NCBI GenBank assembly: GCA_039934475.1
Contig: JBDTMC010000044.1
Location: 1-26,603, forward strand
Length of the DNA stretch: 26,603 nt
Direction: 5' to 3'
From: JBDTMC01 sp039934475
GTDB taxonomy: Bacteria > Acidobacteriota > Terriglobia > Bryobacterales > Bryobacteraceae
Shown here: piece by piece, positions 19,104 to 26,332 of the stretch
Layout of the letters: every line of letters starts with the position of its first letter
Position numbering within the stretch: the stretch's first letter is position 1
Program-made: the position numbers and the translations under genes
The notes under the pieces: generated by a model
Told to the model about the DNA's origin: nothing
Databases searched by the model: none
The model's input: only the letters and a program-made list of their open reading frames with translations

Positions 19104-19183
19104 CCCGCGATTCCTCCAATGAACTGCTCGGCTATATAGAAGACTGCGTCCCAGCGCGCCACTTTCCCGGGTCTCAAAAATGT
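19104..19183 (-). pseudogene. Relic: aquaporin-like (MIP family) fragment
   Basis: The minus frame reads TFLRPGKVARWDAVFY, IAEQFIGGIAG, which matches the segment that follows the first NPA motif in bacterial aquaporin-like proteins. The preceding residues NSRLSG stand where NPAVTL is expected, as if decayed. Weak further similarity (IAIAVLTAII) continues in a shifted frame to about 19290 beneath the start of the DinB-like gene. Confidence 0.45.
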
Positions 19184-19260
19184 GCCAGACAGGCGACTAT
19201 TCCCGCGAAATCGCCGGAATAAATGGGGTAGCCAGCGGGATGATCGCTGTGAGGACGGCG

Positions 19261-19824
19261 ATGGCAATCGACAAATGTGCGCAGCGAAGCTCTTCCGTTG
19301 ACAGGCAGCAAGCCCTCATCGGGATGAACACCATGTGGCTGGAACAGGCATTGGAACTGTTAAGCCAGCTGGACGACACCACCTATACGGCGGTACCACG
19401 GGAACTGGCGCCGCACCGGGCGGGCTCTCACCTGCGCCACATCGTGGAGTTTTATGAGTGCTTTCTGGATGGCGTGGAATCGGCCCACGTTGATTACGAT
19501 GCGCGTCGCCGCGATCCTTTTGTCGAACAAAGCAGGGCGGCCGCCGAATTGAAAATCCGGCGAATCATGGAGCGGCTTAAAAGTGAACCGGAGATCATGC
19601 GCGATTGCGTGATCTGGGTTCGGATGGAAGACGCCGGAGCTACCGGACTGACGGACCCGTTCATGCTCAGCTCGGTGAGCCGCGAGTTGCAGGTTTTGAG
19701 CAGCCATACGATCCATCACTTCGCCCTCATCTCGGCAACGCTTCGCGCGCTTGGCGTGTATGTGGACTCGGATTTCGGCATGGCGCCATCCACGCTGCGT
19801 TACCTGAAAGGCCGGGCTGCCTGA
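19261..19824 (+). CDS. DinB-like four-helix protein
   Basis: A 187-residue protein of the DinB/YfiT-like fold, predicted to be a metal-dependent thiol-handling or transferase protein. The three-histidine site is visible: H57/H60 in the SHLRHIVEFYE helix, and H149 with H153 in SHTIHHF near the end. It ends with FGMAPSTLRYL, characteristic of its subgroup. ATG 19261 is chosen because GAGGA lies 5 bases upstream. ATG 19324 is an alternative that matches the conserved N-terminus, and the frame is open to 19180. The stop TGA directly abuts the GTG of the NRDE gene. Confidence 0.8.
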   Translation: MAIDKCAQRSSSVDRQQALIGMNTMWLEQALELLSQLDDTTYTAVPRELAPHRAGSHLRHIVEFYECFLDGVESAHVDYDARRRDPFVEQSRAAAELKIRRIMERLKSEPEIMRDCVIWVRMEDAGATGLTDPFMLSSVSRELQVLSSHTIHHFALISATLRALGVYVDSDFGMAPSTLRYLKGRAA

Positions 19825-20541
19825 GTGTGTACGGTGAGTTGGGTTCACGAGGAAGATGGATTTCAACTGTTGTGCAACCGCGATGAGAAGAGAACGCGCG
19901 CCGAAGCACACGGACCTCAGGTGGTTCTACGGAATGGAGTTCGCTACATCGCTCCGGCGGATGCAGACTTTGGCGGCACCTGGGTTCTGGTGAATGAATT
20001 CGGCGTCGGACTATCGTTGCTCAACGGCAAACCGGGTGACCGTTGGAAGGCCTTTCGCAGTCGCGGTCTGCTGTTGCCGGAACTCAGCGGCGCCGCCTCT
20101 TCCGCCCTCGCCTTCGCGATGCTCCGCCAAATGGACCTCACCGTCTACGCGCCCTTCACGTTGGCGGCACTGGCGGCGGGCGCGCCGGCAATGGTTGCCG
20201 AATGGGATAGCGAGTTCCTCAAGATAATGACTGACGCAGACGCGGCGATGCCCCTCATTTCGTCATCGTTTGAAGCGGAGGGCGTGCAAGCAGCAAGACG
20301 TGCTGAGTTCGATCGACTGGTGCGGCTGGAAAGCCGTTTGACTGCCGACGTCCTATGGCAATTTCATTCCAGCCACGGGCCGCGTCCCAGCGCGTATTCG
20401 CCCTGCATGCACCGTCCGGACGCGCAGACGGTCAGCTCCAGTTGGATTCGCGTGACAACGCAGGCGATCGATTTTCACTACTCGCCTGGCTCGCCGTGCC
20501 AGTGGCGGGCGAGTGAGCGGGTTGTTCTGGCGCGACGCTGA
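19825..20541 (+). CDS. NRDE family (TANGO2-like) Ntn-hydrolase
   Basis: A 238-residue protein starting at GTG immediately after the DinB stop. The start is fixed by the family's N-terminal nucleophile, Cys2 in MCTV, and by the eponymous NRDE motif at residues 18-21. Family members adopt the Ntn-hydrolase fold, and eukaryotic relatives (TANGO2/HRG-9) are linked to heme trafficking; the bacterial function is open. The middle (about 95-150) is rather divergent. It lies between the DinB-like and DedA-ATP-grasp genes with 0 and 10 base gaps, so a common transcript is very likely. Confidence 0.9.
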   Translation: MCTVSWVHEEDGFQLLCNRDEKRTRAEAHGPQVVLRNGVRYIAPADADFGGTWVLVNEFGVGLSLLNGKPGDRWKAFRSRGLLLPELSGAASSALAFAMLRQMDLTVYAPFTLAALAAGAPAMVAEWDSEFLKIMTDADAAMPLISSSFEAEGVQAARRAEFDRLVRLESRLTADVLWQFHSSHGPRPSAYSPCMHRPDAQTVSSSWIRVTTQAIDFHYSPGSPCQWRASERVVLARR

Positions 20542-20551
20542 GTTCGTTCAA

Positions 20552-22189
20552 ATGCAACTACTACTAATTGCTCTTTCCACGCTTGCCAGCGAAGACTTGG
20601 CTTGCATCGCCACCGGCGTCCTTATCGCACAGGGAAAGATCGGCTTTGTGCCGGGTGTGCTGGCGTGCTTCTTCGGGATACTGGGCGGTGATCTGCTACT
20701 GTTCCTGGCCGGAAGGATGTTCGGCCGCGCCTTGCTGCGGAGGCACTGGGTGGCGCGCTGGCTGCCCGAACCAAAGGTGCAGCAGGCGGCGGACTGGCTC
20801 TCCAGCCGGGGCATGTCGGTAGTGTTTCTGAGCCGATTTACGCCCGGACTTCGCCTGCCTACTTACTTTGCCGCCGGGATGTTGCCCACGCGCGCCACAT
20901 CGTTCGCGATGTACTTTGTGCTGGCGTGCCTGGCCTGGACTCCGTCCGTCATTGCGGCCACGGTCTTTCTGGGAGACCAACTGCTGACCTCGGTATTCCG
21001 CCAGCGAAGCTCCCAGGGCATCGCATTCGCCGTCGCTGTTGGAACTGGCTTCGTTTTGTTGCGACAGATTCGCGCTCTGCTCACTTATCGTGGTCGCCGC
21101 GAGTTTGCCGGATTCCTTGGGCGCCTGACGCGGTGGGAGTTCTGGCCTCCCTACGTCGCATACCTGCCGTTAATCCCTTACCTTCTTTTCCTGGCGATTC
21201 GACACCGCTCGCTTACCGTCTTCAGTGCGGTGAACCCAGGGATGCCTGACGGCGGGTTTGTGGGCGAATCGAAGTCCGCGATACTGGAGAACCTGAAGCG
21301 CGGTGATGCACCTGTGGCGGCGTTCGCGCGCCTCCCCGCCTCACTGCCGCCGGCGATGCGCTTAAGTACGGTGGTGCGCTTCATGGACGAACAGGCCACG
21401 GGCTTCCCTGTTGTCGTAAAACCGGATGTCGGCGAGCGGGGATCGGGCGTCACCATCGTCCGCTCCGCCGAGGAGTTGGAACGCCACCTGGAGAATTCGC
21501 AATGCAATCTGATCGTTCAGCGCTACATCGCAGGACCGGAGTTCGGCATTTTCTACGTCCGGTACCCGGAAGAGGAGAAGGGCCGGATCGTGTCGATCAC
21601 CAGGAAGGTGATGGCTCATGTTGTCGGCGACGGGCAGCATACGTTGGATGAACTCATCCTGCGGGATTCACGAGCGGTTTGCATGGCAGCCGCTTACCGG
21701 CGCGCTAGCAAGCGGCCCCTGACGGATGTGCCGCAGCCGGGGGAACGTGTTGAATTGGTCGAGTTGGGGTCGCATTGCCGCGGAGCGATCTTCCTCAATG
21801 GAGGGAGCCTTTACAGCGAGGCGTTGGAGAGGGCGATTGACCAGGCCGGCAAGGCCCACCCTGGATTCTATTTGGGTCGTTTTGATATTCGCGCCGAGTC
21901 AGAGGCGGCACTGACGGAAGGTCGCGGGTTCCACATTCTGGAGCTGAATGGTGTGTCCTCTGAGCCTACTCACATCTATGACCCAGCGATCTCGCTTTGG
22001 GAAGCCTATCGGACTCTGTTCGCCCAATGGCGAGTGGCGTACGAGATTGGCGCGATGAATCGGGCCCTGGGGTGGCAGCCATCTACCACCCTAGAATTGC
22101 TGCGGCGTGCCTGGCGCCCCGACAGTTGTGCCACCGCAAGAGGGCCGCTGCCGCTAGCTGTTCCATCAACCGAAACCCCTCGGCAATGA
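20552..22189 (+). CDS. DedA/VTT membrane domain fused to an ATP-grasp ligase domain
   Basis: A 545-residue fusion. Residues 1-160 form a DedA/VTT-type membrane domain with SEDLACIATG near the start, GDLLLFLAGRMFGR (46-59), the SRFTPGLRLP loop (92-101) and several hydrophobic segments. Two further hydrophobic stretches reach residue 215. Residues about 280-490 are an ATP-grasp domain: VVVKPDVGERGSGV (nucleotide loop), LIVQRYIAGPEFG, and ILELNGVSSEPTHIYDP carrying the metal-binding Glu/Asn. DedA proteins move polyprenyl or other phospholipids, and ATP-grasp enzymes join a carboxylate to an amine or thiol, so ligation of a membrane-borne substrate is conceivable (inference). GTG 20513 is an alternative start. 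Confidence 0.88.
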   Translation: MQLLLIALSTLASEDLACIATGVLIAQGKIGFVPGVLACFFGILGGDLLLFLAGRMFGRALLRRHWVARWLPEPKVQQAADWLSSRGMSVVFLSRFTPGLRLPTYFAAGMLPTRATSFAMYFVLACLAWTPSVIAATVFLGDQLLTSVFRQRSSQGIAFAVAVGTGFVLLRQIRALLTYRGRREFAGFLGRLTRWEFWPPYVAYLPLIPYLLFLAIRHRSLTVFSAVNPGMPDGGFVGESKSAILENLKRGDAPVAAFARLPASLPPAMRLSTVVRFMDEQATGFPVVVKPDVGERGSGVTIVRSAEELERHLENSQCNLIVQRYIAGPEFGIFYVRYPEEEKGRIVSITRKVMAHVVGDGQHTLDELILRDSRAVCMAAAYRRASKRPLTDVPQPGERVELVELGSHCRGAIFLNGGSLYSEALERAIDQAGKAHPGFYLGRFDIRAESEAALTEGRGFHILELNGVSSEPTHIYDPAISLWEAYRTLFAQWRVAYEIGAMNRALGWQPSTTLELLRRAWRPDSCATARGPLPLAVPSTETPRQ

Positions 22190-22214
22190 GTTCATGGTTG
22201 CTGCAACAAGGACA

Positions 22215-22249
22215 GCCGGATCGCACCTTCTCGGTGGCGGCGATCCGGC
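22215..22249. terminator. Long hairpin between convergent genes
   Basis: A perfect 10-base inverted repeat, GCCGGATCGC (22215-22224) and GCGATCCGGC (22240-22249), encloses a 15-base loop. It lies between the ends of the DedA-ATP-grasp and DoxX genes. No T tract follows on either strand, so it may block transcripts or protect mRNA 3' ends rather than being a classic intrinsic terminator. Confidence 0.45.
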
Positions 22250-22262
22250 CGGTGGAAGTTGC

Positions 22263-22682
22263 CTAGAGGTTGGACTTTACAAGCATCGGACCCAGCACGG
22301 GCAATTCGTGACGGTGCAGCAAGAGAGCTCCGGCGGAGCACACGAACACCACGACAGCGAGTGTGAACAACTCGCCGTGATCGCCTACGGCAGGCAAGGC
22401 AATACCAAGCTTGGTGAGGTGGCTGAGGATGGCCCCACTGATGACGCCCAGGGAGAGAAGTGCGCCGAAGGCGGCGGTGCCTGGAATCAAGAGCAGAACG
22501 GCGGCGATCAGTTCGACGACCCCGCTGCCGATGCGTCCCCACGGTTCCGCGCCCAGCGTGCTGAAGATGTAAACCGACTCGGGGGCGCCGGTGAATTTGA
22601 AGAAGAGAGTCTGCAGTAGAATGACGGCGGCGGCGCCGCGCAACACCCAACTGGCAATGACGAATGCTTTGGAATGTTCCAT
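22263..22682 (-). CDS. DoxX family membrane protein
   Basis: A 139-residue protein with four hydrophobic helices and the DoxX-type opening, where the first helix leads into LLQTLFFKFTGAPESVYIF, followed by VELIAAVLLLIPGTAAFGALL. DoxX-like proteins sit in the inner membrane and often accompany redox enzymes; in Mycobacterium one supports oxidative-stress defence. An AAGGAA site lies 5 bases upstream of the ATG. It is the last gene of the minus-strand operon, 15 bases after the cysteine-motif protein, so a link to that redox module is likely. Confidence 0.88.
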   Translation of the reverse strand: MEHSKAFVIASWVLRGAAAVILLQTLFFKFTGAPESVYIFSTLGAEPWGRIGSGVVELIAAVLLLIPGTAAFGALLSLGVISGAILSHLTKLGIALPAVGDHGELFTLAVVVFVCSAGALLLHRHELPVLGPMLVKSNL

Positions 22683-22697
22683 AGGTTCCTTTCTGAG

Positions 22698-23420
22698 TTA
22701 CCGCTGAAAGTCTTTCGGCTCCGCTCTCAGCACGAGAAGGGAACCGGATCGGAAGAGCCGTCCGTGAATGCGCAAGGGCTCGGCAACGTAGTCGAGGACC
22801 TCCCGGTTAAGGGTGCGTCCATCTGAGCCGGCCAATAATAGAAATCGCCGCGCGCCTGCTTCTCCTTTAACTGCGAAGGCGGGCGGGATGCCGCCGCTGA
22901 TGCAGCGTGAGGCGCAATCGCGGTGCACTTTTCCATTGCCCGGATTCATCACCCCCAGATAGCATTTGCTATCGACGACCTCGCCATCGAGGGTCACTTC
23001 TCCCAGGTCGGCAATCGACGGGGGCGGTGCGGCGATCGGCGATTGCACTTGCATTGAACCCGGGAGTATTTCCAACATCCGATCCTGGCCACGGTAGACG
23101 AGCGATCCGTCGAGTTTCACCTTGCGTCCACTCAGTCCGGCAGCCAACTCAGCGGCGCCGTGTTTACCCGGCGCTACCAGGAGAAATTGCGAGCCACCTT
23201 GCAGCAGCACTGGATAGGGCTGCAACTCGAGGATCCCGTCGTAGGTGCGGTTTATTCCAAACTCGAAATGGCTGTCGGCGAAGGGTTGCTGCGCAAGGAC
23301 AAGGAACAGCGCCAAGCAGGCTCCCAAGCAGATCAGGGTGATGGCTGTGCGCCGAATCAGGCTGCGCAGGCCGGCTGGGGCCTTCGCGAAATAGCCGACA
23401 TAGAATTCGTCACCATTCAT
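22698..23420 (-). CDS. Membrane-anchored protein with a conserved cysteine motif
   Basis: A 240-residue protein without a family name I can give. One transmembrane helix (about 25-43) leaves a large outside domain. Near its end, C153, C169 and C173 lie in a dense motif (VDSKCYLGVMNPG, then VHRDCASRCISGGIPP) that looks made to hold a metal or to form a redox disulfide. Residues 130-140 are a Pro-rich linker. The start overlaps the Rieske-fusion stop as ATGA, so the two are made together and probably act together outside the membrane. The function is inferred from context only. Confidence 0.85.
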   Translation of the reverse strand: MNGDEFYVGYFAKAPAGLRSLIRRTAITLICLGACLALFLVLAQQPFADSHFEFGINRTYDGILELQPYPVLLQGGSQFLLVAPGKHGAAELAAGLSGRKVKLDGSLVYRGQDRMLEILPGSMQVQSPIAAPPPSIADLGEVTLDGEVVDSKCYLGVMNPGNGKVHRDCASRCISGGIPPAFAVKGEAGARRFLLLAGSDGRTLNREVLDYVAEPLRIHGRLFRSGSLLVLRAEPKDFQR

Positions 23421-24433
23421 GAGTGCGGACCTCCCGCATTGGCCTTGGGCAGAACATAGACGTGACCCGAGGCGAGGCGCGTCGGGTACGTGGGAACACG
23501 ATCATCAAAGGGCGGCGGTGAAGCTCCACTGTCCGGAAAGTACTGATAGCCGTGCCACGGGCAGGTGACACAACCGTCGATGATACGGCCTTCGCCGAGC
23601 GGACCGTTTTGGTGCCGGCAAACATTGGACAGAGCGGAGGCCTTGCCGCCGTGATGAAACACCGCGATGCGCTCGCCCGCCAGGCACACTGTCTTGGCAC
23701 GTCCGTCCGGAATGGCGTCGAGCCGGCCGATATCTACATAACCGTCATTCGCCAACTTAGCGATGACGTTGTCCGCCGCGTGTTCTCGAAGCCCTGCAGT
23801 AATGTGGAGGCTGACGACGGTTACAATCCCGACTCCCAAACAAACGGCGAGCCAGGGGCTGGTTTCCGACTGCAAAGCGCCCAACAGGACGTGGGCCACC
23901 AACAGCACGTAGGCGAGATACGCAGCCATGTGAATGCGTTTCCATACCGGCGCGGAGAGAGTATGAAGCCAGAAATCGTGGCTGGTGGCTGCCATCACGT
24001 AGAGGATGAGAAGAGCGAAGAATCCGAGCGACTGAAATGGAAACTGGGAAAGACTGCCATACCGTGTGTTGCTGGTAAAAAGGCTAATCAGGGGATTCAC
24101 GTCACCCAGCGCATGAAACTGAATGAGGCCGAAGATTCCGTGGCCGAGGCCAAGAAGGAACGTCGTGACGCCGAGGTGCCGCCGATTGTACAGCAAAGGC
24201 AGGAAGCGACTGTCCAAACGGCACAAAGGGCCAATGCAAAGAACTATGTGAAGGAGAAGGAACGCCGCGGTGCCGAGGCCCCGAATCAAAAGCGTTTCCA
24301 CCGGGGCGTTAGGGTGAATCAACGCTCCAGCGCCTATGAAGAGCGCCAGGTAGAGGAACACGCCAGCCGCCAGCGTTAAATCGTAAACGCGCTTCTGCGG
24401 ATTCCACAAGATTGCCTTGTATTGCACGCTCAT
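23417..24433 (-). CDS. Ferric-reductase-like heme membrane domain fused to a Rieske [2Fe-2S] domain
   Basis: A 338-residue fusion. About six membrane helices (18-38, 50-72, 86-106, 135-150, 168-186, 195-213) carry histidines placed for b-type heme: H86, H98 and H107 on one side, H168 and H181 on the other, as in the ferric-reductase/MsrQ/NOX superfamily. Residues about 225-330 are a Rieske domain with complete cluster ligands C272-x-H274 and C291-x-x-H294. Electrons would pass between quinone or a cytoplasmic donor, heme and the cluster; direction and partner are unknown. ATG 24433 is used because it overlaps the preceding stop as ATGA. Confidence 0.92.
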   Translation of the reverse strand: MSVQYKAILWNPQKRVYDLTLAAGVFLYLALFIGAGALIHPNAPVETLLIRGLGTAAFLLLHIVLCIGPLCRLDSRFLPLLYNRRHLGVTTFLLGLGHGIFGLIQFHALGDVNPLISLFTSNTRYGSLSQFPFQSLGFFALLILYVMAATSHDFWLHTLSAPVWKRIHMAAYLAYVLLVAHVLLGALQSETSPWLAVCLGVGIVTVVSLHITAGLREHAADNVIAKLANDGYVDIGRLDAIPDGRAKTVCLAGERIAVFHHGGKASALSNVCRHQNGPLGEGRIIDGCVTCPWHGYQYFPDSGASPPPFDDRVPTYPTRLASGHVYVLPKANAGGPHS

Positions 24434-24537
24434 AGTCCCGGCATCCTCACTGCGAACGCGGCGACGAAAAGTACCGCCAGGCCAATTGCCGTCAAGATCC
24501 AAATGCGCAAGTGAAGACGGCGCAGAGGTCGTGTCAT
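24430..24537 (-). CDS. 35-residue membrane microprotein
   Basis: A short frame starts at ATG 24537 and stops at TGA 24432-24430. Its residues begin MTRPLRRLHLRIW, followed by one hydrophobic helix (about 12-30, LTAIGLAVLFVAAFAV) and a short tail. The Arg-rich N-terminus predicts a cytoplasmic N-end. The start overlaps the 66-aa gene's stop as ATGA, and the stop overlaps the heme/Rieske start as ATGA. The frame thus fills the whole gap and keeps translation continuous, strong positional evidence that it is real. A small subunit of the redox complex is the likely role. Confidence 0.7.
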   Translation of the reverse strand: MTRPLRRLHLRIWILTAIGLAVLFVAAFAVRMPGL

Positions 24538-24734
24538 CCGTGCCCCTTGATCCAGCGCCTCAGCAGCAGCGGCCAGAACACCGCTGCTCCTGGTAGCATT
24601 GCCATCCGGAACGCAACTCCAGTACGGCGGGCCTGGGCGTCAACTCGCTCCATCCCAGCAGTCACAAAGGCAATGGCGAACATCCCACCGATGGCCCAAT
24701 ACAAAAGGAAGAGGCGCACCAATAGTTCAACCAT
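24534..24734 (-). CDS. 66-residue membrane protein
   Basis: A small protein with two hydrophobic segments (about 5-26 and 44-58) separated by a charged loop (GMERVDAQARRTG) and ending RRWIKGHG. I know no named family. The ATG shares one base with the TAA of the upstream SDR (TAATG), and its own TGA overlaps the 35-aa frame, so it is translated as a link in the chain. Like its small neighbour it is probably an accessory subunit or assembly factor of the heme/Rieske protein. Confidence 0.8.
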   Translation of the reverse strand: MVELLVRLFLLYWAIGGMFAIAFVTAGMERVDAQARRTGVAFRMAMLPGAAVFWPLLLRRWIKGHG

Positions 24735-25408
24735 TAAAGATCTCCGCCGAATATCGGGATAACAGCACCATTGATGTGGGCGGAGTCGTCCGATGCCAAG
24801 TGGACAAGCAAGGCGGCGACGTTGCCAGGGTTCACCCAGCGCGAGTAATCGGCGCCGGGCATGGCGGCTCGATTGGCGGGCGTGTCCATGGTTCCCGGTA
24901 GCACGATGTTGGCGGTGATCCCGTGGGATTTGTTCTCCACCGCGACTGTGCCGATCAGTGACACAAGCGCGGCTTTGGAAGCAGCATAGACCCCGAGGCC
25001 GCTCTGCGGTTCAATGGCCGCGCGGCTCCCAATGGCCAGAATTCGACCTGAGCCTAGAGCCCGCATCACAGGGATCACTGCGCGCATTGCATGGAAAGCG
25101 GAGCGCAGATTGAGATCCAGCATCTGCTCCAATTCCGCATCGCTGGTTTGTGCGACGTCCTTGCCGCCGGAGAACGCGCCCAGCAGGTGAACCAGCGCGT
25201 CAATTCGGGCCACGCCGGCGAGCGCAGTCTCGAGGTCCGCCAGATCCGCCGGCAGGGCGGAAAACGAGGGATGGCTGAAATCTGCGTCTCTAATGGAGCG
25301 AGACACTCCAATCACGTTCGCCCCCGCGTCCAGGAATGCCTGCGTGACGTACGTCCCCAGTCCCCCCTTAGCGCCGGTGATAACGACTACTTTGTCCTTC
25401 AGTCGCAT
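24734..25408 (-). CDS. Short-chain dehydrogenase/reductase (SDR1)
   Basis: A 224-residue SDR with TGAKGGLG at 11-18, catalytic S128, Y141 and K145, and a C-terminal GGDL. The usual NNAG is replaced by LLGA (about 75-78), a recognised variation. S36-R37 after the second strand could favour NADP(H). The substrate is unknown. An AAGGAGT site lies 5 bases before the ATG, which comes 9 bases after the SDR2 stop, and its own stop overlaps the 66-aa gene. Confidence 0.92.
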   Translation of the reverse strand: MRLKDKVVVITGAKGGLGTYVTQAFLDAGANVIGVSRSIRDADFSHPSFSALPADLADLETALAGVARIDALVHLLGAFSGGKDVAQTSDAELEQMLDLNLRSAFHAMRAVIPVMRALGSGRILAIGSRAAIEPQSGLGVYAASKAALVSLIGTVAVENKSHGITANIVLPGTMDTPANRAAMPGADYSRWVNPGNVAALLVHLASDDSAHINGAVIPIFGGDL

Positions 25409-25417
25409 GTGTACTCC

Positions 25418-26230
25418 TTACTCACCGGAAGACCAGGCAACGCGGAACTCGGGATACAGGGTGAGGCCGCCGCAAGCGAAGATGGTTTGCCCGGTAATGT
25501 AGGAAGCGTCGTTGGAAGCAAGGAACGCAAATACCGCTGCGATCTCATCTGGCGACGCGGCGCGTCCCATGGGGATGTGACTTTCGACGCTCGCCTTGGC
25601 CACGGGGTCGTGAATCCAGGAATTGTTAATCGGCGTCACAACCGCGCCCGGACCAACAGCATTCACTCGAATCCCCTGGCCGGCATATTCCAGCGCCAGC
25701 GTCTTGGTGAGATTCTCCATGCCTCCCTTGCTGATGGAATAGGGCAGATATTTTGGTTTGGGGATGATCTCGTGGACGCTGGAGTTGTTGAGGATGACGC
25801 CCCCGCCCGCTCGCGAGAGAAAGTGGCGAATCGCTTCACGCGAGCAGAGAAATGCGCCGCGCAGGTTGACGTTCAACACGCGATCGAAATCTGCCAGTTC
25901 TATTTCGTGACTGGGCGAAGGCTTTTGAATGCCGGCGTTGTTCACCAGGATGTCGATGGAGCCGAGCGAGTCGATTACTTTGGCAAACATCTCCTTCACC
26001 TGGTCCTCCTTGGAGATGTCGGCCTGCACAATGAGGTCCTTGCACCCTTCCTTGCGAACGGACATGCAGGCTTCGCTCACCAGGACTTCCGTGGCCGCGG
26101 CCTGATCGGGCTCGCTGCGATAATTGATGGCGACGTTGGCGCCCTCCTGGGCGAAGCGAACCGCGATAGCTTGCCCGATGCCCGTGGATGCGCCGGTGAT
26201 CAGAGCATTCTTGCCTTCCAGTCTTAACAT
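25418..26230 (-). CDS. SDR resembling glucose 1-dehydrogenase (SDR2)
   Basis: A 270-residue SDR with TGASTGIG at 12-19, NNAG at 97-100, S150/S151, Y164 and K168. It shares with glucose 1-dehydrogenases (beta-D-glucose to gluconolactone with NAD(P)) the sequence NNSSVHEIIP, the SKGGM helix, GPGAVVTPIN, the VESHIPMG segment and the C-terminal CGGLTLYPEF. The substrate is likely glucose or a related sugar, though SDR specificity is hard to call from sequence. An AAGGAGA site lies 7 bases before the ATG. It is the first gene of the seven-gene minus operon that continues with the heme/Rieske module. Confidence 0.92.
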   Translation of the reverse strand: MLRLEGKNALITGASTGIGQAIAVRFAQEGANVAINYRSEPDQAAATEVLVSEACMSVRKEGCKDLIVQADISKEDQVKEMFAKVIDSLGSIDILVNNAGIQKPSPSHEIELADFDRVLNVNLRGAFLCSREAIRHFLSRAGGGVILNNSSVHEIIPKPKYLPYSISKGGMENLTKTLALEYAGQGIRVNAVGPGAVVTPINNSWIHDPVAKASVESHIPMGRAASPDEIAAVFAFLASNDASYITGQTIFACGGLTLYPEFRVAWSSGE

Positions 26231-26280
26231 TTGCTGTCTCCTTGAACTTTCACAGCGGACATCCTGGCCGGCGGCTCAAT

Positions 26281-26303
26281 TATTCCCGTCCGTTTCGGGA
26301 ATA
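26281..26303. promoter_or_regulatory. Perfect inverted repeat in a divergent promoter region
   Basis: TATTCCCG (26281-26288) and CGGGAATA (26296-26303) are perfect 8-base arms around a 7-base centre. They lie between the SDR2 operon (minus) and the YHS gene (plus), and are the best operator candidate for both. Each arm also reads as GGGAATA, like an ECF -35 element. Confidence 0.45.
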
Positions 26304-26332
26304 GAGAAGGTTCTTCGAGTGATTACGAAGGC

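Noticed and set aside
19197..19297. Extension of the aquaporin-like relic beneath the DinB-like gene
   Set aside because: Similarity (IAIAVLTAII) is short, frame-shifted and antisense to a likely coding sequence, so it is mentioned but not claimed as a feature.
23552..24379. Open frame of 275 codons on the plus strand
   Set aside because: It is a shadow of the heme/Rieske fusion, whose ligands are complete on the other strand.
25091..26227. Open frame of 378 codons on the plus strand
   Set aside because: It lies antisense to two SDR genes whose cofactor and catalytic motifs are intact. Long opposite frames are common in GC-rich DNA, and this one has no family-like motif.
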